A program made the position numbers and the translations under genes. Shown here one piece after another: positions 26,573 through 36,676 of a DNA stretch of 64,000 nt (position 1 is the stretch's first letter; each line of letters starts with the position of its first letter). Below the pieces are notes generated by a model. That model was not told the origin of the DNA. It saw only the letters and a program-made list of their open reading frames with translations, and did not search any database. The DNA lies in contig NZ_CP090978.1 of NCBI RefSeq assembly GCF_021513275.1, forward strand, positions 558,001-622,000, written 5' to 3'. This DNA is from Paenibacillus hexagrammi (GTDB lineage: Bacteria; Bacillota; Bacilli; Paenibacillales; NBRC-103111).

Positions 26573-27820
26573 ATGAAAAGATTGTATGTGGTCGTATTCA
26601 TCATTTTCGGAGTGTATGCAGCGGCAATGAGCGCCTACCTACTGCAAGGAGATCTGTTTCGTATTCCGAACGAACTGGTAGGTACAGCTGCCGATCCGCA
26701 TACATTTATGACAAACGAAGAAATAAGCAAAGCGGAATCGCTGTCGCGTATTCATTCACTGGCGTATTTTCTTAGCTCTCCGCTTCAAATCGGGCTGCTG
26801 CTCGCTCTCATGGGAATTTCCGTGAAATTTCGAGATATGGCGGAGCGCTGGTTTCGGAAGCCAATCCTGCAATTGACTATCTATGGGCTGTTATTTCTGC
26901 TGCTGATGGATGTCTTATTCTTACCTGTTGATTATTTGCTGCTGCGAGTAGATAGGGCTTACGGCATATCGAATGAAACAATTGGCATGTTTTGGGGAGA
27001 TCATGTAAAAGACTTTTTGATCAACGGAGCCGGCACCATTGTGATGCTTTGGCTGCTTGCCTGGATACTAAGACGAAGCCCCAACCGGTGGTGGCTGTGG
27101 TTTTGGCTGATATCGATTCCGCTGATCTTATTTGTAACGTTCATTCAACCGGTTGTGCTGGATCCGCTCTATAATGACTTCCAGCCCCTGCAAAATCAAG
27201 CTCTAAAAAAGGACATCCTATCTCTAGCGGCTCGTTCGGGTATCCCTGCTGATCAGGTGTATGAGGTCAATATGTCTGAACGCACCAATGCCATCAATGC
27301 TTATGTGAACGGGATCGGAGGCAATGCCCGTATTGTTTTGTGGGATACGACTCTGCAGAAGCTGAATGAGGATGAAATCTTGACGGTCATGGCTCATGAA
27401 ATGGGGCATTATGTGGAGAGGCATATCTACTGGGGCATTGCTTACGGAGTACTTCTGAGCTTTATCGGATTTTGGCTGGCGTTCCATGCGTACCGTTATG
27501 CGGTCAGGCGCTGGGGGCCGGTATGGGGGCTTCATGGGGAGAAGGACATGGCGGCGCTGCCTTTGCTGCTGTTAATCGCAACGTTCATGAGCTTTGCTTC
27601 GGCACCGGCACAAAACGCATTCTCTCGCATCATCGAGCATCGCGCGGACATCTTTTCCATGAAAATGACTGGGGACGGCAGCGCGGCCATCAAGGCGTTT
27701 CAAAAGATCGCCAAGGAAAACTTGAGTCCGGTCACTCAACCTAAGTTGATTGAATGGTTCCGTGGCTCGCATCCGAGCATTCTGGATCGGATTGCATATT
27801 TCAAACAATATGAGCGGTAA
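26573..27820 (+). CDS. M48 (Ste24-type) membrane zinc metalloprotease
   Basis: Integral membrane endopeptidase of 415 residues. Zinc motif HEMGH at 275-279 (MAHEMGHYVERH) with the third ligand Glu at about 355 (RIIEHRADIFSMKM). Upstream is the peptidase M48 N-terminal region with four to five helices and the FVTFIQPVVLDPLYNDFQPL motif of the CAAX-protease-1/Ste24 family. Bacterial members have no known prenylated substrate and probably degrade damaged membrane proteins. I chose the ATG at 26573 because GGAGGATG precedes it. Confidence 0.87.
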   Translation: MKRLYVVVFIIFGVYAAAMSAYLLQGDLFRIPNELVGTAADPHTFMTNEEISKAESLSRIHSLAYFLSSPLQIGLLLALMGISVKFRDMAERWFRKPILQLTIYGLLFLLLMDVLFLPVDYLLLRVDRAYGISNETIGMFWGDHVKDFLINGAGTIVMLWLLAWILRRSPNRWWLWFWLISIPLILFVTFIQPVVLDPLYNDFQPLQNQALKKDILSLAARSGIPADQVYEVNMSERTNAINAYVNGIGGNARIVLWDTTLQKLNEDEILTVMAHEMGHYVERHIYWGIAYGVLLSFIGFWLAFHAYRYAVRRWGPVWGLHGEKDMAALPLLLLIATFMSFASAPAQNAFSRIIEHRADIFSMKMTGDGSAAIKAFQKIAKENLSPVTQPKLIEWFRGSHPSILDRIAYFKQYER

Positions 27821-27872
27821 AAAAGCACGGTCACCTTCAATCCGTATGGAGGAAGGGGACCGTGCTCTTCGT
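27821..27872. terminator. bidirectional terminator between convergent genes
   Basis: AAAAGCACGGTC (27821-27832) pairs with GACCGTGCTCTT (27858-27869). It serves the protease gene and the leftward YpgR-like gene. Confidence 0.7.
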
Positions 27873-27877
27873 TATTG

Positions 27878-29034
27878 TTATTGATCGTTGCGTCTTGTCA
27901 TTTGCTGCCAGACGGAGCCTTCTGCAGCGTGGCCGCCCTCGATTCGTTCCAATGCGATCTTAACCTGCATTCTGACTTCGAATTCAGGATCATCGGCCGC
28001 TTCACGCAGAGCTGTGACGGCAGATTCGTCGCCAACCTCATACAGGAAGCGGGCAGCACGCCACCGCACCAGCTTGTTGCGGTCCTTGAGCGCTTTGGTC
28101 ATCGCCGGGATAGCCGCGGGGTCGCCGAGATCGGACAGCGTATCTCCCGCTGTCCGGCGTACTGCAGGTGTATCGTCCTCTAGGGCGCGATACAAAAGGG
28201 GAGTACCTCGGGCTCCTTAATGTCGCCGAGGTATACGGTAGCCAGCCGTCTGATCGACGTGTTCTCGTCCTGCAGGGCATGGACGAGCAGCGGCAGCGTC
28301 TCCAGCGACGGCTGAATGCGTTGAAGCGCGGCGTAGCGCTGCTTCCATTCCGAGTGCCGCAGCTGCTCCGCCGCTGCGGCTGTGTCCAGCTCGCCCGGGC
28401 CGGCTTCCGCCGCGGGCTGGGCTTCGCCGGTCTCCTGCATGGCCAGGGAGACCAGGCTCTCAATGCGGGCGTCGTCGTAGGAAGCGTCCAGCTCCTGGAC
28501 GACTTCGCCCGCGATGTCTTTGAGCTCGCCGTAGCGAACGCCGAGCTCCTCGAGCTTCCGCTCCTTAATCAGGTTCGGCGATGCCGTACCTGCGCGGACC
28601 GCAGCTTCGGTGAAGCGCTCGGGCATAGCCACCCGCGCTTCCTCTGAGCCGGCGCGCACCCTCACCTGGAGCGGGATGCCTCGGAATGTCTGCAGCAGCA
28701 CCTGCGCTTCGCCGAAGGCCGCATCAGCAGCGGGCTGAGCTGCTGTCATTCCGGCATTAGCCGCTAGCGGAGCTTCAGCTTCGCCGAACAGCTCGCGGGC
28801 TTTGGCCAGGATGAACTGCCAGTCTCCCTTCGGCGTTCTGTCCACAGCTGCAAAATCAGCTGTATGAAAGACGCTGGTGACACCGGGAACCGTAAGCAGT
28901 TCGCGGATCGGCGCCGGTGCTTGATCTTTGTTATCTTTCGTATAAGTCATCCGGATTCCGGGGGAGAGAGACTCGTCAAAATTCAGCTTCATCGAATTGG
29001 GGCTTGGTGTGGGTTCTATAGAGATAATCTTCAT
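27878..29034 (-). CDS. YpgR/CvfC-like protein (Nfu N-terminal domain plus HEAT repeats), frameshifted
   Basis: Cytosolic protein with an N-terminal Nfu/NifU-N scaffold domain (ISIEPTPSPNSMKLNFDESLSPG, residues 1-90), an acidic linker, and HEAT-type repeats at the C-terminus (LPLLVHALQDENTSIRRLATVYLGDI, PLLYRALEDDTPAVRRTAGDTLSDLGDP, PAMTKALKDRNKLVRWRAARFLYEVGD). The same architecture is in B. subtilis YpgR and staphylococcal CvfC (conserved virulence factor C). As read it breaks near 28200. Adding one base to the GGGG run at 28198-28201 joins the two pieces into 385 residues, the family length. I infer a base-call deletion. Confidence 0.8.
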
Positions 29035-29166
29035 TCTTCAAAACTCCTATCCAGTAGGTGTAGTCAGGTCATTCATTTGTACAGCATTTATAATATGCTC
29101 GTCTGTTTACATGAAAAGACCCGGACGCGGCTAACGTCCAGGCCCTGTATGCGATGACTGTGTCGA

Positions 29167-29754
29167 TTAATCCAGTTCAAGCAGGTTGCGGTTCAGATAT
29201 TGATCTAGAGTTTTGGTCAAATCGAATACGGTGTGCGCCAAATCCACGTTCTCAAATACATGCTCGCATTGTTCGCGATAGGCCATCTCATCTTCATAGT
29301 GGGACAAATAGGTGGCAATCAGTTCTTCGGAATCGCCGCTTTCTCGCATTCTTTGCTCCAACGTATCTCTGTCGGCATAAATAAATATCCGCACCACATG
29401 GTCCCCATAAAGGGCCTGTAAGGTCTCGGCGCCGAATCGATTCAAAATGAGATAAATGCTCCCGCTGGATTTGAAAATCTTCTCTATATCGGAGTTCTTA
29501 ATGCCGTACAGATAATCGTTCACACGGGTAACCTCAATGAATTCATCTTTCGCTTGTGCTTCGTTAAATTGTTCTGCAGTGATGAAGTGATAGTCCTGAC
29601 CGTCGACTTCCGTGGGTCTTTGGGGTCTGGTCGTGCAAGAAATCACTTGTTTGATGCCAAGCGTAGAGCCTGACATCTCTGCCACCGTTTTACGGCCGGC
29701 TCCATGCGGACCTGTAAACACAAAAATCATTTCTCTTTCCTTCAATTCGTACAT
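29167..29754 (-). CDS. guanylate kinase-like protein with atypical P-loop
   Basis: A 195-residue protein with the guanylate kinase fold: P-loop region FVFTGPHGAGRKT (residues 12-23), GMP-binding stretch SCTTRPQRPTEVDGQDYHF, and YGIKNSDI. Canonical Gmk has GPSGxGKST/G; here the invariant Walker lysine position is arginine and the next residue is lysine (GAGRKT), reminiscent of the degenerate loop of MAGUK proteins. The GMP site looks intact. It is probably a paralogue of the housekeeping Gmk, either weakly active or a GMP-sensing/binding protein. ATG after AAGGAGG. Between the YpgR-like gene and the helicase, both on the same strand. Confidence 0.75.
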   Translation of the reverse strand: MYELKEREMIFVFTGPHGAGRKTVAEMSGSTLGIKQVISCTTRPQRPTEVDGQDYHFITAEQFNEAQAKDEFIEVTRVNDYLYGIKNSDIEKIFKSSGSIYLILNRFGAETLQALYGDHVVRIFIYADRDTLEQRMRESGDSEELIATYLSHYEDEMAYREQCEHVFENVDLAHTVFDLTKTLDQYLNRNLLELD

Positions 29755-29923
29755 GGAACAAACCTCCTTATTGGTGAAATATGGGGGTATTCTACGTGCG
29801 TGTTTCGTTATGGAGAGATGTTTGACTGTTATGATCGGTTGTAAAAGATGGCATCATAAATGATTCCGCTTTCTCATATTTTACAACTTAAATGACCGGC
29901 GGTAAAGTCGGCGAGCATCGAAA

Positions 29924-29962
29924 TAAAAAAAGACGACTCGATACCATAAGGTTTGAGTCGTC
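29924..29962 (-). terminator. terminator of the helicase gene
   Basis: On the minus strand GACGACTC pairs with GAGTCGTC and is followed by T7 (plus 29925-29931 are A). It lies just beyond the frame-restored stop at 29973, which supports that stop. Confidence 0.85.
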
Positions 29963-29972
29963 CTTGCCATGC

Positions 29973-32038
29973 TTATCGACGTCCTCGTCCGCGTTGGTCC
30001 TGCTTGCCGCGGCTTTGCTGAGCTCCGCGTCCCGCGGTTCTCGCTGAACCGGAGCCATCAGCTCGAGAGCCGCCTCTTGCATTGCCGCCGGTTCTGCCGC
30101 CGCGGGAGTCGCTCCAAGCGACCGCGGCCGGTCTGCCGCTGCGTTCCGCACCGCGCCCACCGCGAGCTGCGCCGGCGCGGGAGTCGCTCAAGCGTCCGCG
30201 GCCGGTCTGCCGCCGCGTTCCGCACCGCGCCCACCGTGAGCCGCGCCGGCGCGGAGTCGCTCCAAGCGTCTGCGGCCGGTCTGCCGCTGCGTTCCGCACC
30301 GCGCCCACCGCGAGCCGCGCCGGCGCGGAGTCGCTCAAGCGTCCGCGGTCGGTCTGCCGGCGCGTTCCGCACCGCGTCCGCCGCGAGCCGCGCCGCCGCG
30401 GGAGTCGCTCCAAGCGTCTGCGGCCGGTCTGCCGGCGCGTTCCGCACCGCGTCCGCCGCGAGCCGCGCCACCGCGGGAGTCGCTCCAAGCGTCCGCGGCC
30501 GGTTTGCCGGCGCGTTCCACACCGCGCCCACCGCGAGCCGCGCCGGCGCGGGAGTCGCTCCAAGCGTCCGCGGCCGGTCTGCCGCTGCGTTCCGCACCGC
30601 GCCCACCGCGCGCCGCGCCGCCGCGGGAGTCGCTCCAAGCGTCGCCAACAGCACTGCCTCCGCGCTCAGCACCACGTCCGCCGCGCGCCGCGCTTCCACG
30701 TGCATCGCTCCAAGAGTCGCCTGTCGCTCTGCCGCCGCGCTCAACACTGCGTCCGCCTCTACCGCGGTTTTGCTCCGCGTTTCTGCCTTCGCCGCGCCGC
30801 CCGCGCTCACCGCGTCCTCCTTGTCGGCTTCGGTCGGCACTTCTACCGCTTGATGGTTGACCTGCTCCTCTGCGTGCCGAACCTCTTCCAGCACTGACTT
30901 CCTCCGTGTCCGAGATGCGGACACGTCTAGGTGCGTCTTCACGTCGGAGCGACATTTTAATGCCTTTCTCGATCAATTCGATGTGATACATATCTCTTGG
31001 GGCTGCGAATGTCACGGCTACACCGGTTTGTCCGGCGCGGCCTGTCCGCCCGATTCGGTGGATATAGCTTTCGGCATCCAGTGGGACATCATAATTGAAG
31101 ACATGTGTCACACCTTCCACATCAAGGCCGCGAGCGGCGATATCTGTAGCTACCAAGAGCTCAATTTTCCCATCACGGAAACGTTTCATGACTTGCTCTC
31201 GTTTGGCTTGAGATAAGTCTCCATGTAGCTCATCGGAAGCAAAGCCTTTTTCCTGCAGCGCTTCATTTAGTGTGGAAGCTCTGCGTTTGGTCCGGCAAAA
31301 AATCATAGCCAAATAAGGCTTGTATTTAAGAATAGCTTCTGCTAAAGCATCCTGTTTGCCGCGATCGGTAGTTTGAATTAACACTTGCTCGATTTCTTTT
31401 AACGTTACCTGCTTGGACTGTACCTGAATCTCCTGCGGATCTCTCATATAAGCTTTTGACAGGTTTCTTACCTGCTGTGGCATCGTTGCAGAGAAAAGCA
31501 TGGTTTGGCGGTGAGTGGAGGTTTGGGCGATGATATCCTGTACCTCGGTCAAAAAGCCCATGTGAAGCATTTGGTCAGCTTCGTCCAGCACAAGCATTTT
31601 CAACTTATAAAAATTCAGCGATCCACGACGAAGATGGTCGAGCAGTCTGCCAGGAGTTCCTACAACTATATGTATATTTCCTTGCAGCTTTCGCAGCTGT
31701 CTTTCTACATCCTGTCCGCCATAAGCAGCTAATACGTTAGCGCCCGTAACAGGGGCAAGCTTCTGAAGCTCGCTCGTAATCTGAATGGCCAGCTCCCGGG
31801 TTGGCGTAAGAATCAAAGCCTGTACATCCGGCTTATTGACGTTTACGATTTCGAGCATGGGCAGAACAAAGGCGAGGGTCTTTCCCGTACCAGTTTGAGC
31901 TTGCGCAATAACATCCGAACCGCTAAGCAGCACAGGAATCGATTGATGCTGAATTGGAGTCGGCTCCGTAACACCGTTCACTTTTAATTGATTAACAAGT
32001 TCCTCGCGAATACCTAATGAAGCAAATCCATTTGACAT
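29973..32038 (-). CDS. DEAD-box RNA helicase with RGG-type tandem-repeat tail, frameshifted in the repeats
   Basis: ATP-dependent RNA helicase (CshA-like). Core motifs in order: Q-motif with [70 protein letters not shown] (residues 1-370). After a basic Arg/Gly linker come seven near-identical 25-residue units with GGRGAER and AWSDSR, then an end rich in RGG ([15 protein letters not shown]...RGRGRR). As read the frame breaks at 30336. Adding one base at each of four sites (30189, 30253-30254, 30327-30328, 30336), where one unit copy has a run one base shorter than its siblings, gives one open frame of 689 residues ending at 29973. Ribosome site AAGGGAG is unusually far (14 bases) from the ATG. 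Confidence 0.85.
30101..30621. repeat. 75-bp tandem repeat array inside the helicase gene
   Basis: Seven units of 75 bp (some 73-74 bp as read) begin at about 30101, 30177, 30250, 30324, 30397, 30472 and 30547. Each contains GGAGTCGCTC and GGTCTGCCG on the plus strand. Two more diverged units follow to about 30760. They encode the 25-residue Arg/Gly/Ala repeats of the helicase tail. The array is strongly GC-rich compared with its flanks and produces long artificial open frames on the other strand. Confidence 0.85.
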
Positions 32039-32179
32039 GGTTAATTGGCCAGCTCCCTTTTCCTTCTATATGAATATTCCCCATTCTACAGGAATGCCTG
32101 CTAAATGAAAACAGGAGCTGGCACAGCAATCAGGAGAAATGCAATATATTATAGAAGCTATTTATTTTTAGTGCATGTT

Positions 32180-32866
32180 TTAGCGGTCCGGCAAGGACTG
32201 CTCTGTTCCAAAAGTCTTTTCAACGAGATGGTTGAATTCAGGCACAAAAGGCTGCAGAGAGTTGCCTTTCCAGCTTTCCTGCGCATAATTGTTCATTTTG
32301 TTCAAGAAATCTCTATTCGCCGAAATATAGACATCAAGCACAGTGGGTTGAAGTGTTCGGATTTTCTCGGCAATCTGCTGCTTAAAGCGATGGGCTAACA
32401 AATCGTGGTGAATAGCAGTTTCATAATTGTTCACACCGGTATTCAGACTGTTCGAGTCGATTGCATCCGTATCCGGAGCCTGCAGATTATAAATTCCGCG
32501 CGTTGTTCCTTGATTACCGGTTTCTTTAACAGTCCCTTTGGTGCCAGTAGCTGTGTTGTCCATCATTAAAGCTACATAGGCATACTGATCGGTCGTCATA
32601 ACAATCGCCGTATTCACTCCGTTGATCGAGTTCACTTGATTTGATAAAAATTGACTGTACTCCAGCTTCTTGTTGTTGTGTGAAACAGGACCATACAATT
32701 GCTGCGTTTGATAGGCGCGGTTCATTTGAGTGTCTTTACTACTGGTAGCGCTGTAATTGGTGTTCTCCAAGCTTTTGCCATACTCTCTGCCATTTTCGGT
32801 ACAGCCTGAAAGAAGAAGAATTGAGAATAGCATTCCACAAATCGGAAATCCTAATTTCCTGAGCAT
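32180..32866 (-). CDS. YhcN/YlaJ-family sporulation lipoprotein
   Basis: Lipoprotein of 228 residues: signal sequence MLRKLGFPICGMLFSILLLSGC with the lipobox cysteine at 22. The C-terminal half carries the YhcN/YlaJ domain (LSNQVNSINGVNTAIVMTTDQYAYVALMM... HRFKQQIAEKIRTLQPTVLDVYISANRDFLNKMNNYAQESWKG). Relatives are spore-coat or cortex-associated lipoproteins in Bacillus, some important for germination and outgrowth. AGGAGG ribosome site. Single gene, divergent from the cta promoter region. Confidence 0.87.
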   Translation of the reverse strand: MLRKLGFPICGMLFSILLLSGCTENGREYGKSLENTNYSATSSKDTQMNRAYQTQQLYGPVSHNNKKLEYSQFLSNQVNSINGVNTAIVMTTDQYAYVALMMDNTATGTKGTVKETGNQGTTRGIYNLQAPDTDAIDSNSLNTGVNNYETAIHHDLLAHRFKQQIAEKIRTLQPTVLDVYISANRDFLNKMNNYAQESWKGNSLQPFVPEFNHLVEKTFGTEQSLPDR

Positions 32867-33043
32867 ACAAAAACCTCCTAGTCACATGAGTGATGCTCTT
32901 AGGATGGGATATTCGGCATGATTTATTCTCTAAGCTTTCTAGCATTTCATGCATAAAGAGGAGGGGGAATGGAAATAACCATGTAGAGAAAACATGCGTC
33001 AGCAAAGCCTTTTAAGAACAATTTGTGAACTTCTCTACAGCGA

Positions 33044-33125
33044 TTGACAAAAACTTTTCACGAATTTATAGTTAATAAAGTGTGATTTGGGTTGATTGAC
33101 ATGTGCATGGCATTTGTGGTAAAAA
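33044..33125 (+). promoter_or_regulatory. tandem promoters of the cta operon
   Basis: P1: TTGACA (33044-33049), 17-base spacer, TATAGT (33067-33072). P2: TTGACA (33096-33101), 18-base spacer, TAAAAA (33120-33125), about 30 bases before the ctaC start. I see no cre site by eye. Confidence 0.65.
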
Positions 33126-33153
33126 TATTGGTTTGAAAAGTGGGGTTGATACA

Positions 33154-34171
33154 ATGAGTCGATGGAAAAAGTTATGGCGTCTAATACCCCTTTTTTGCGG
33201 TAATGACGTTCCTGCTAACGGGGTGTGGAGACCCAACCCTGTCTGCTTTGAAGCCTAAAGGGCCTGTCGCCGAAGAGCAGCTTTTCTTAATGAAATTAAG
33301 TCTCTTTATCATGATTTTTGTCGTAATTGTCGTATTTGCAATTTATTTGTATGTTTTGGTCCGTTACCGCAAGCGTAAGGGTGACGAAAGCATACCAAAG
33401 CAAGTGGAAGGCAACCACGTACTGGAGATTATCTGGACAGTAGTTCCGATTTTGTTACTTCTCGTGCTTGCAGTTCCAACCGTTTCGTACACATTCAAGC
33501 ATTCAGCTAACCACACAAAGGACAAGGACGCCATTCATGTAAAAGTGACCGCTCACCAGTTCTGGTGGCAGTTCGAATATCCTGATTATCAAATTGCGAC
33601 AGCTCAGGAATTGGTTATTCCTTCGAATAAAACAATCGCATTTGAATTGGTATCGGCAGATGTCAGCCATGCATTCTGGGTACCATCTCTTGGCGGTAAA
33701 ATTGATACAAACCCTGGTATTTCCAACACACTTTATTTGCAAGCTGATGAAATCAACACGTTCCAAGGTAGATGTACAGAGCTGTGCGGAGCTTCTCACG
33801 CCTTGATGAACTTCACAGTCGTTTCCAAAAGCGAAGCAGACTTCAACACTTGGGTTGAAGAGATGAAGAAGCCTGCTACAGTGCCAGCTTCGGCGGCTAA
33901 AGGCGAAGAGCTTTTCAAAGAAAACTGCATGAGCTGTCACGCTGTTAATGCTAGCGGCCCAGGAGTTGCTCCTAACCTCAAAGGCTTTGCTAACCGCAGC
34001 ACGCTTGCTGGTATTCTGGAACATACGCCAGAAAACATGGAGAAATGGGTACATAATCCTCAAGCACAAAAGCCGGGTAACAAAATGCCTGCATTCGGTA
34101 AAGAAGCCGGCGGTAAATTAGATGACGCTCAAATCAAAGATATCGTTCAATATTTACAGACATTGAAATAA
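33154..34171 (+). CDS. ctaC: cytochrome caa3 oxidase subunit II with fused cytochrome c, frameshifted in the signal peptide
   Basis: Subunit II of the aa3-type cytochrome c oxidase: two membrane helices, a CuA domain (H...RCTELCGASHALM, all copper ligands present) and a C-terminal cytochrome c domain with CMSCH and the distal Met in NKMPAF. The uninterrupted frame begins only at 33203. Removing one T from the T6 run at 33191-33196 extends it to the ATG at 33154 and gives a proper lipoprotein signal (MSRWKKLWRLIPLFAVMTFL then LTGC) and 338 residues. I infer a base insertion by sequencing. First gene of ctaCDEF. Confidence 0.9.
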
Positions 34172-34195
34172 CGCGGGATAAAGGAGGTAAATACG

Positions 34196-36064
34196 TTGGC
34201 TCACTCTCACACAGCTAAAAGATACAGCGGACTTATGGATTGGCTCACGACAGTTGACCATAAGAAAATCGGAATCCTGTATTTGATAGCGGGCGGCTTC
34301 TTCTTCCTCGTCGGAGGACTGGAAGCGATTCTGATTCGGATCCAGCTCGCGTACCCTGATCAGCATATTTTCATCGGGGACACTTTTAACCAATTAACAA
34401 CCATGCACGGTACAACGATGATCTTTTTCGCAGCGATGCCGGTCATCTTTGCCTTCATGAATGCGATTGTACCGCTTCAAATCGGTGCTCGCGACGTAGC
34501 GTTCCCATTCGTCAACGCACTTGGCTTCTGGTTGTTCTTTGCGGGTGGCGTACTTATGAATACCAGCTGGTTCTTGGGCGGTGCGCCTGATGCCGGTTGG
34601 ACGGGTTATGCGCCATTGTCAACGATTACTAGCAGCGACATGGCTAGAACTTTGCAAGACAATATTCAAGGTACTGACTTCTATGTTCTCGGTCTGCAAA
34701 TTGCAGGTATCGGTACCCTGATCGGTGGTATTAACTTCCTGGTAACGATCATTAACATGCGTGCGCCAGGTATGACGTACATGCGTATGCCGATGTTTAC
34801 GTGGACGGCATTCATCACATCAGGTCTGATTGTTCTTGCTTTCCCGGCAATTACAGTTGCACTTGTTGAGCTTATGTTTGACCGTGTGTTCGGCGGAGCG
34901 TTCTTCGATGCCGCACGTGGCGGTAACAACGTACTTTGGGAGCACTTGTTCTGGATCTTCGGTCACCCCGAAGTTTACATTCTTATTCTTCCTGCTTTCG
35001 GTATTATCTCTGAGATCGTATCTACGTTCTCCAAAAAGCGTCTGTTCGGTTATAGTTCCATGGTGTTCGCGACTGTATTGATCGGTTTCTTGGGCTTCAT
35101 GGTTTGGGTTCACCATATGTTTACAACAGGCTTGGGTCCGGTTGCCAACTCGATCTTCGCCATTGCTACAATGGCGATCGCGGTTCCTACCGGGGTGAAA
35201 ATCTTTAACTGGTTGTTCACTCTGTGGGGCGGACAAATTCGTTTCACAACTGCTAATGTTTTTGCAACAGCTTTCATCCCAACATTCGTTATGGGTGGAA
35301 CTACCGGGGTTATGCTTGCGATTCCTGCAGCAGACTTTCAATATCACGATACGTATTTCGTTGTAGCTCACTTCCACTATGTTATCGTGGGCGGTTTGGT
35401 ACTTGGCTTGTTCTCCGGTCTTTACTACTGGTGGCCAAAAATGTTCGGCCGTATGCTCAGCGAGAAGTTGGGTAAGCTTCACTTCTGGTTATTCTTTATC
35501 GGCTTCCATTTAACATTCTTCCCTCAGCATTTCTTGGGTCTGATGGGTATGCCTCGTCGGGTATTTACATACCAGCCAGGACATGATCTGGAAGTAGGTA
35601 ACTTGGTAAGTACAGTTGGTGCCTTCTTTATGGGACTCGGTACGATCGTGTTTATCATCAACATTATTGCTACAGCGACTAAAGCGAAGAGCGCAGTTGC
35701 AGATCCATGGGATGGTCGTACACTAGAGTGGGCGATTCCTTCGCCAGCTCCTGAGTATAACTTTAAACAAACTCCATTGATCCGTGCGATCGATCCGCTT
35801 TGGAAAGAGAAAATGGCAGGCAACAAAGAGATGATTCCGGCTGAACCGGTTGGTTCGATTCACATGCCGTCCCCATCCATTCTGCCTTTAGTTATGTCAG
35901 TCGGTCTGTTTATTGCAGGCTTTGGATTTATGTATAAGAATTACGTGGTTGCCGGTATCGGTATTGTCATCACATTCATTGCGATGTTCCTTCGCTCTGT
36001 ATTCGATGACCACGGCTGGCACATTGAGCCTGAAGAGCTTGAAGACAAGGGGGTAAAGGCATGA
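34196..36064 (+). CDS. ctaD: cytochrome caa3 oxidase subunit I
   Basis: Catalytic subunit of 622 residues with heme a, heme a3 and CuB, pumping protons. Seen: GTTMIFFAAMPVIF with the heme a histidine, WEHLFWIFGHPEVYILILPAFGI (CuB His cross-linked to Tyr), VWVHHMFTTG (CuB His pair) and YFVVAHFHYVIVGG (heme ligands). Starts with TTG at 34196 after AAAGGAGG. Overlaps ctaE by 4 bases. The C-terminal extra helices are as in the Bacillus enzyme. Confidence 0.95.
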   Translation: MAHSHTAKRYSGLMDWLTTVDHKKIGILYLIAGGFFFLVGGLEAILIRIQLAYPDQHIFIGDTFNQLTTMHGTTMIFFAAMPVIFAFMNAIVPLQIGARDVAFPFVNALGFWLFFAGGVLMNTSWFLGGAPDAGWTGYAPLSTITSSDMARTLQDNIQGTDFYVLGLQIAGIGTLIGGINFLVTIINMRAPGMTYMRMPMFTWTAFITSGLIVLAFPAITVALVELMFDRVFGGAFFDAARGGNNVLWEHLFWIFGHPEVYILILPAFGIISEIVSTFSKKRLFGYSSMVFATVLIGFLGFMVWVHHMFTTGLGPVANSIFAIATMAIAVPTGVKIFNWLFTLWGGQIRFTTANVFATAFIPTFVMGGTTGVMLAIPAADFQYHDTYFVVAHFHYVIVGGLVLGLFSGLYYWWPKMFGRMLSEKLGKLHFWLFFIGFHLTFFPQHFLGLMGMPRRVFTYQPGHDLEVGNLVSTVGAFFMGLGTIVFIINIIATATKAKSAVADPWDGRTLEWAIPSPAPEYNFKQTPLIRAIDPLWKEKMAGNKEMIPAEPVGSIHMPSPSILPLVMSVGLFIAGFGFMYKNYVVAGIGIVITFIAMFLRSVFDDHGWHIEPEELEDKGVKA

Positions 36065-36675
36065 GTACTCATCATACTGGCGTTCTGCCTGCACACCCAG
36101 AAACAGCAACCCTTGAAGGTAAGAATAAGGTTCTTGGCTTCTGGTTGTTCCTTGGAGCAGAGGTTGTATTGTTCGGATGTTTGTTCGCTACTTACATTGC
36201 GCTGCGCAATCAAGTACCTGACGGTCCGACTGCCGATGAAATTTTCAAATTAAAAACAGTGGGCTGGTCGACATTTATCTTGCTCACAAGTAGTTTAACA
36301 AGTGTGTTCGCGATTATCGCCATGCACAAGCAAAAGCTTGGTCAATTGCTGGGCTGGTTATTAGTAACTGTACTGTTTGGTTTGTCCTTCTTGGGAATGG
36401 AGATTTACGAGTTCATCGAATACGTGCACGAAGGTCATAAGTTCGTTTCCAGTGCATTCGGAACATCGTTCTATACACTAGTTGGATTCCACGGTGCTCA
36501 CGTTGCATTTGGGGTATGCTGGATTACACTCTTGATTCTACAAGGCTTGAAAAAAGGTCTGACAGTAGTTACAGCACCTAAGTTCTATGTAGCGTCTCTG
36601 TACTGGCACTTTATCGACTTGGTTTGGGTATTTATCTTCACCGTAGTTTATCTGATGGGGAAGGTGGGTCATTAA
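36061..36675 (+). CDS. ctaE: cytochrome caa3 oxidase subunit III
   Basis: Five-helix subunit III, 204 residues: FWLFLGAEVVLFGCLFATYIALR, the loop with GMEIYEFIEYVHEGHKF, TSFYTLVGFHGAHVAFGVCWI and YWHFIDLVWVFIFTVVYLMG. No metal centre. Stabilises subunit I. Overlaps ctaD and precedes ctaF by one base. Confidence 0.93.
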   Translation: MSTHHTGVLPAHPETATLEGKNKVLGFWLFLGAEVVLFGCLFATYIALRNQVPDGPTADEIFKLKTVGWSTFILLTSSLTSVFAIIAMHKQKLGQLLGWLLVTVLFGLSFLGMEIYEFIEYVHEGHKFVSSAFGTSFYTLVGFHGAHVAFGVCWITLLILQGLKKGLTVVTAPKFYVASLYWHFIDLVWVFIFTVVYLMGKVGH

Positions 36676-36676
36676 G

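Noticed and set aside
30101-30621. Possible CRISPR-like array
   Set aside because: Units are contiguous, 75 bp with no unique spacers, and are coding. No cas genes nearby.
29969-30853. Long plus-strand and third-frame open frames across the helicase repeat region
   Set aside because: They are shadows of the GC-rich 75-bp array. The minus-strand frame carries the helicase and, after repair, ends at a stop backed by a good terminator.
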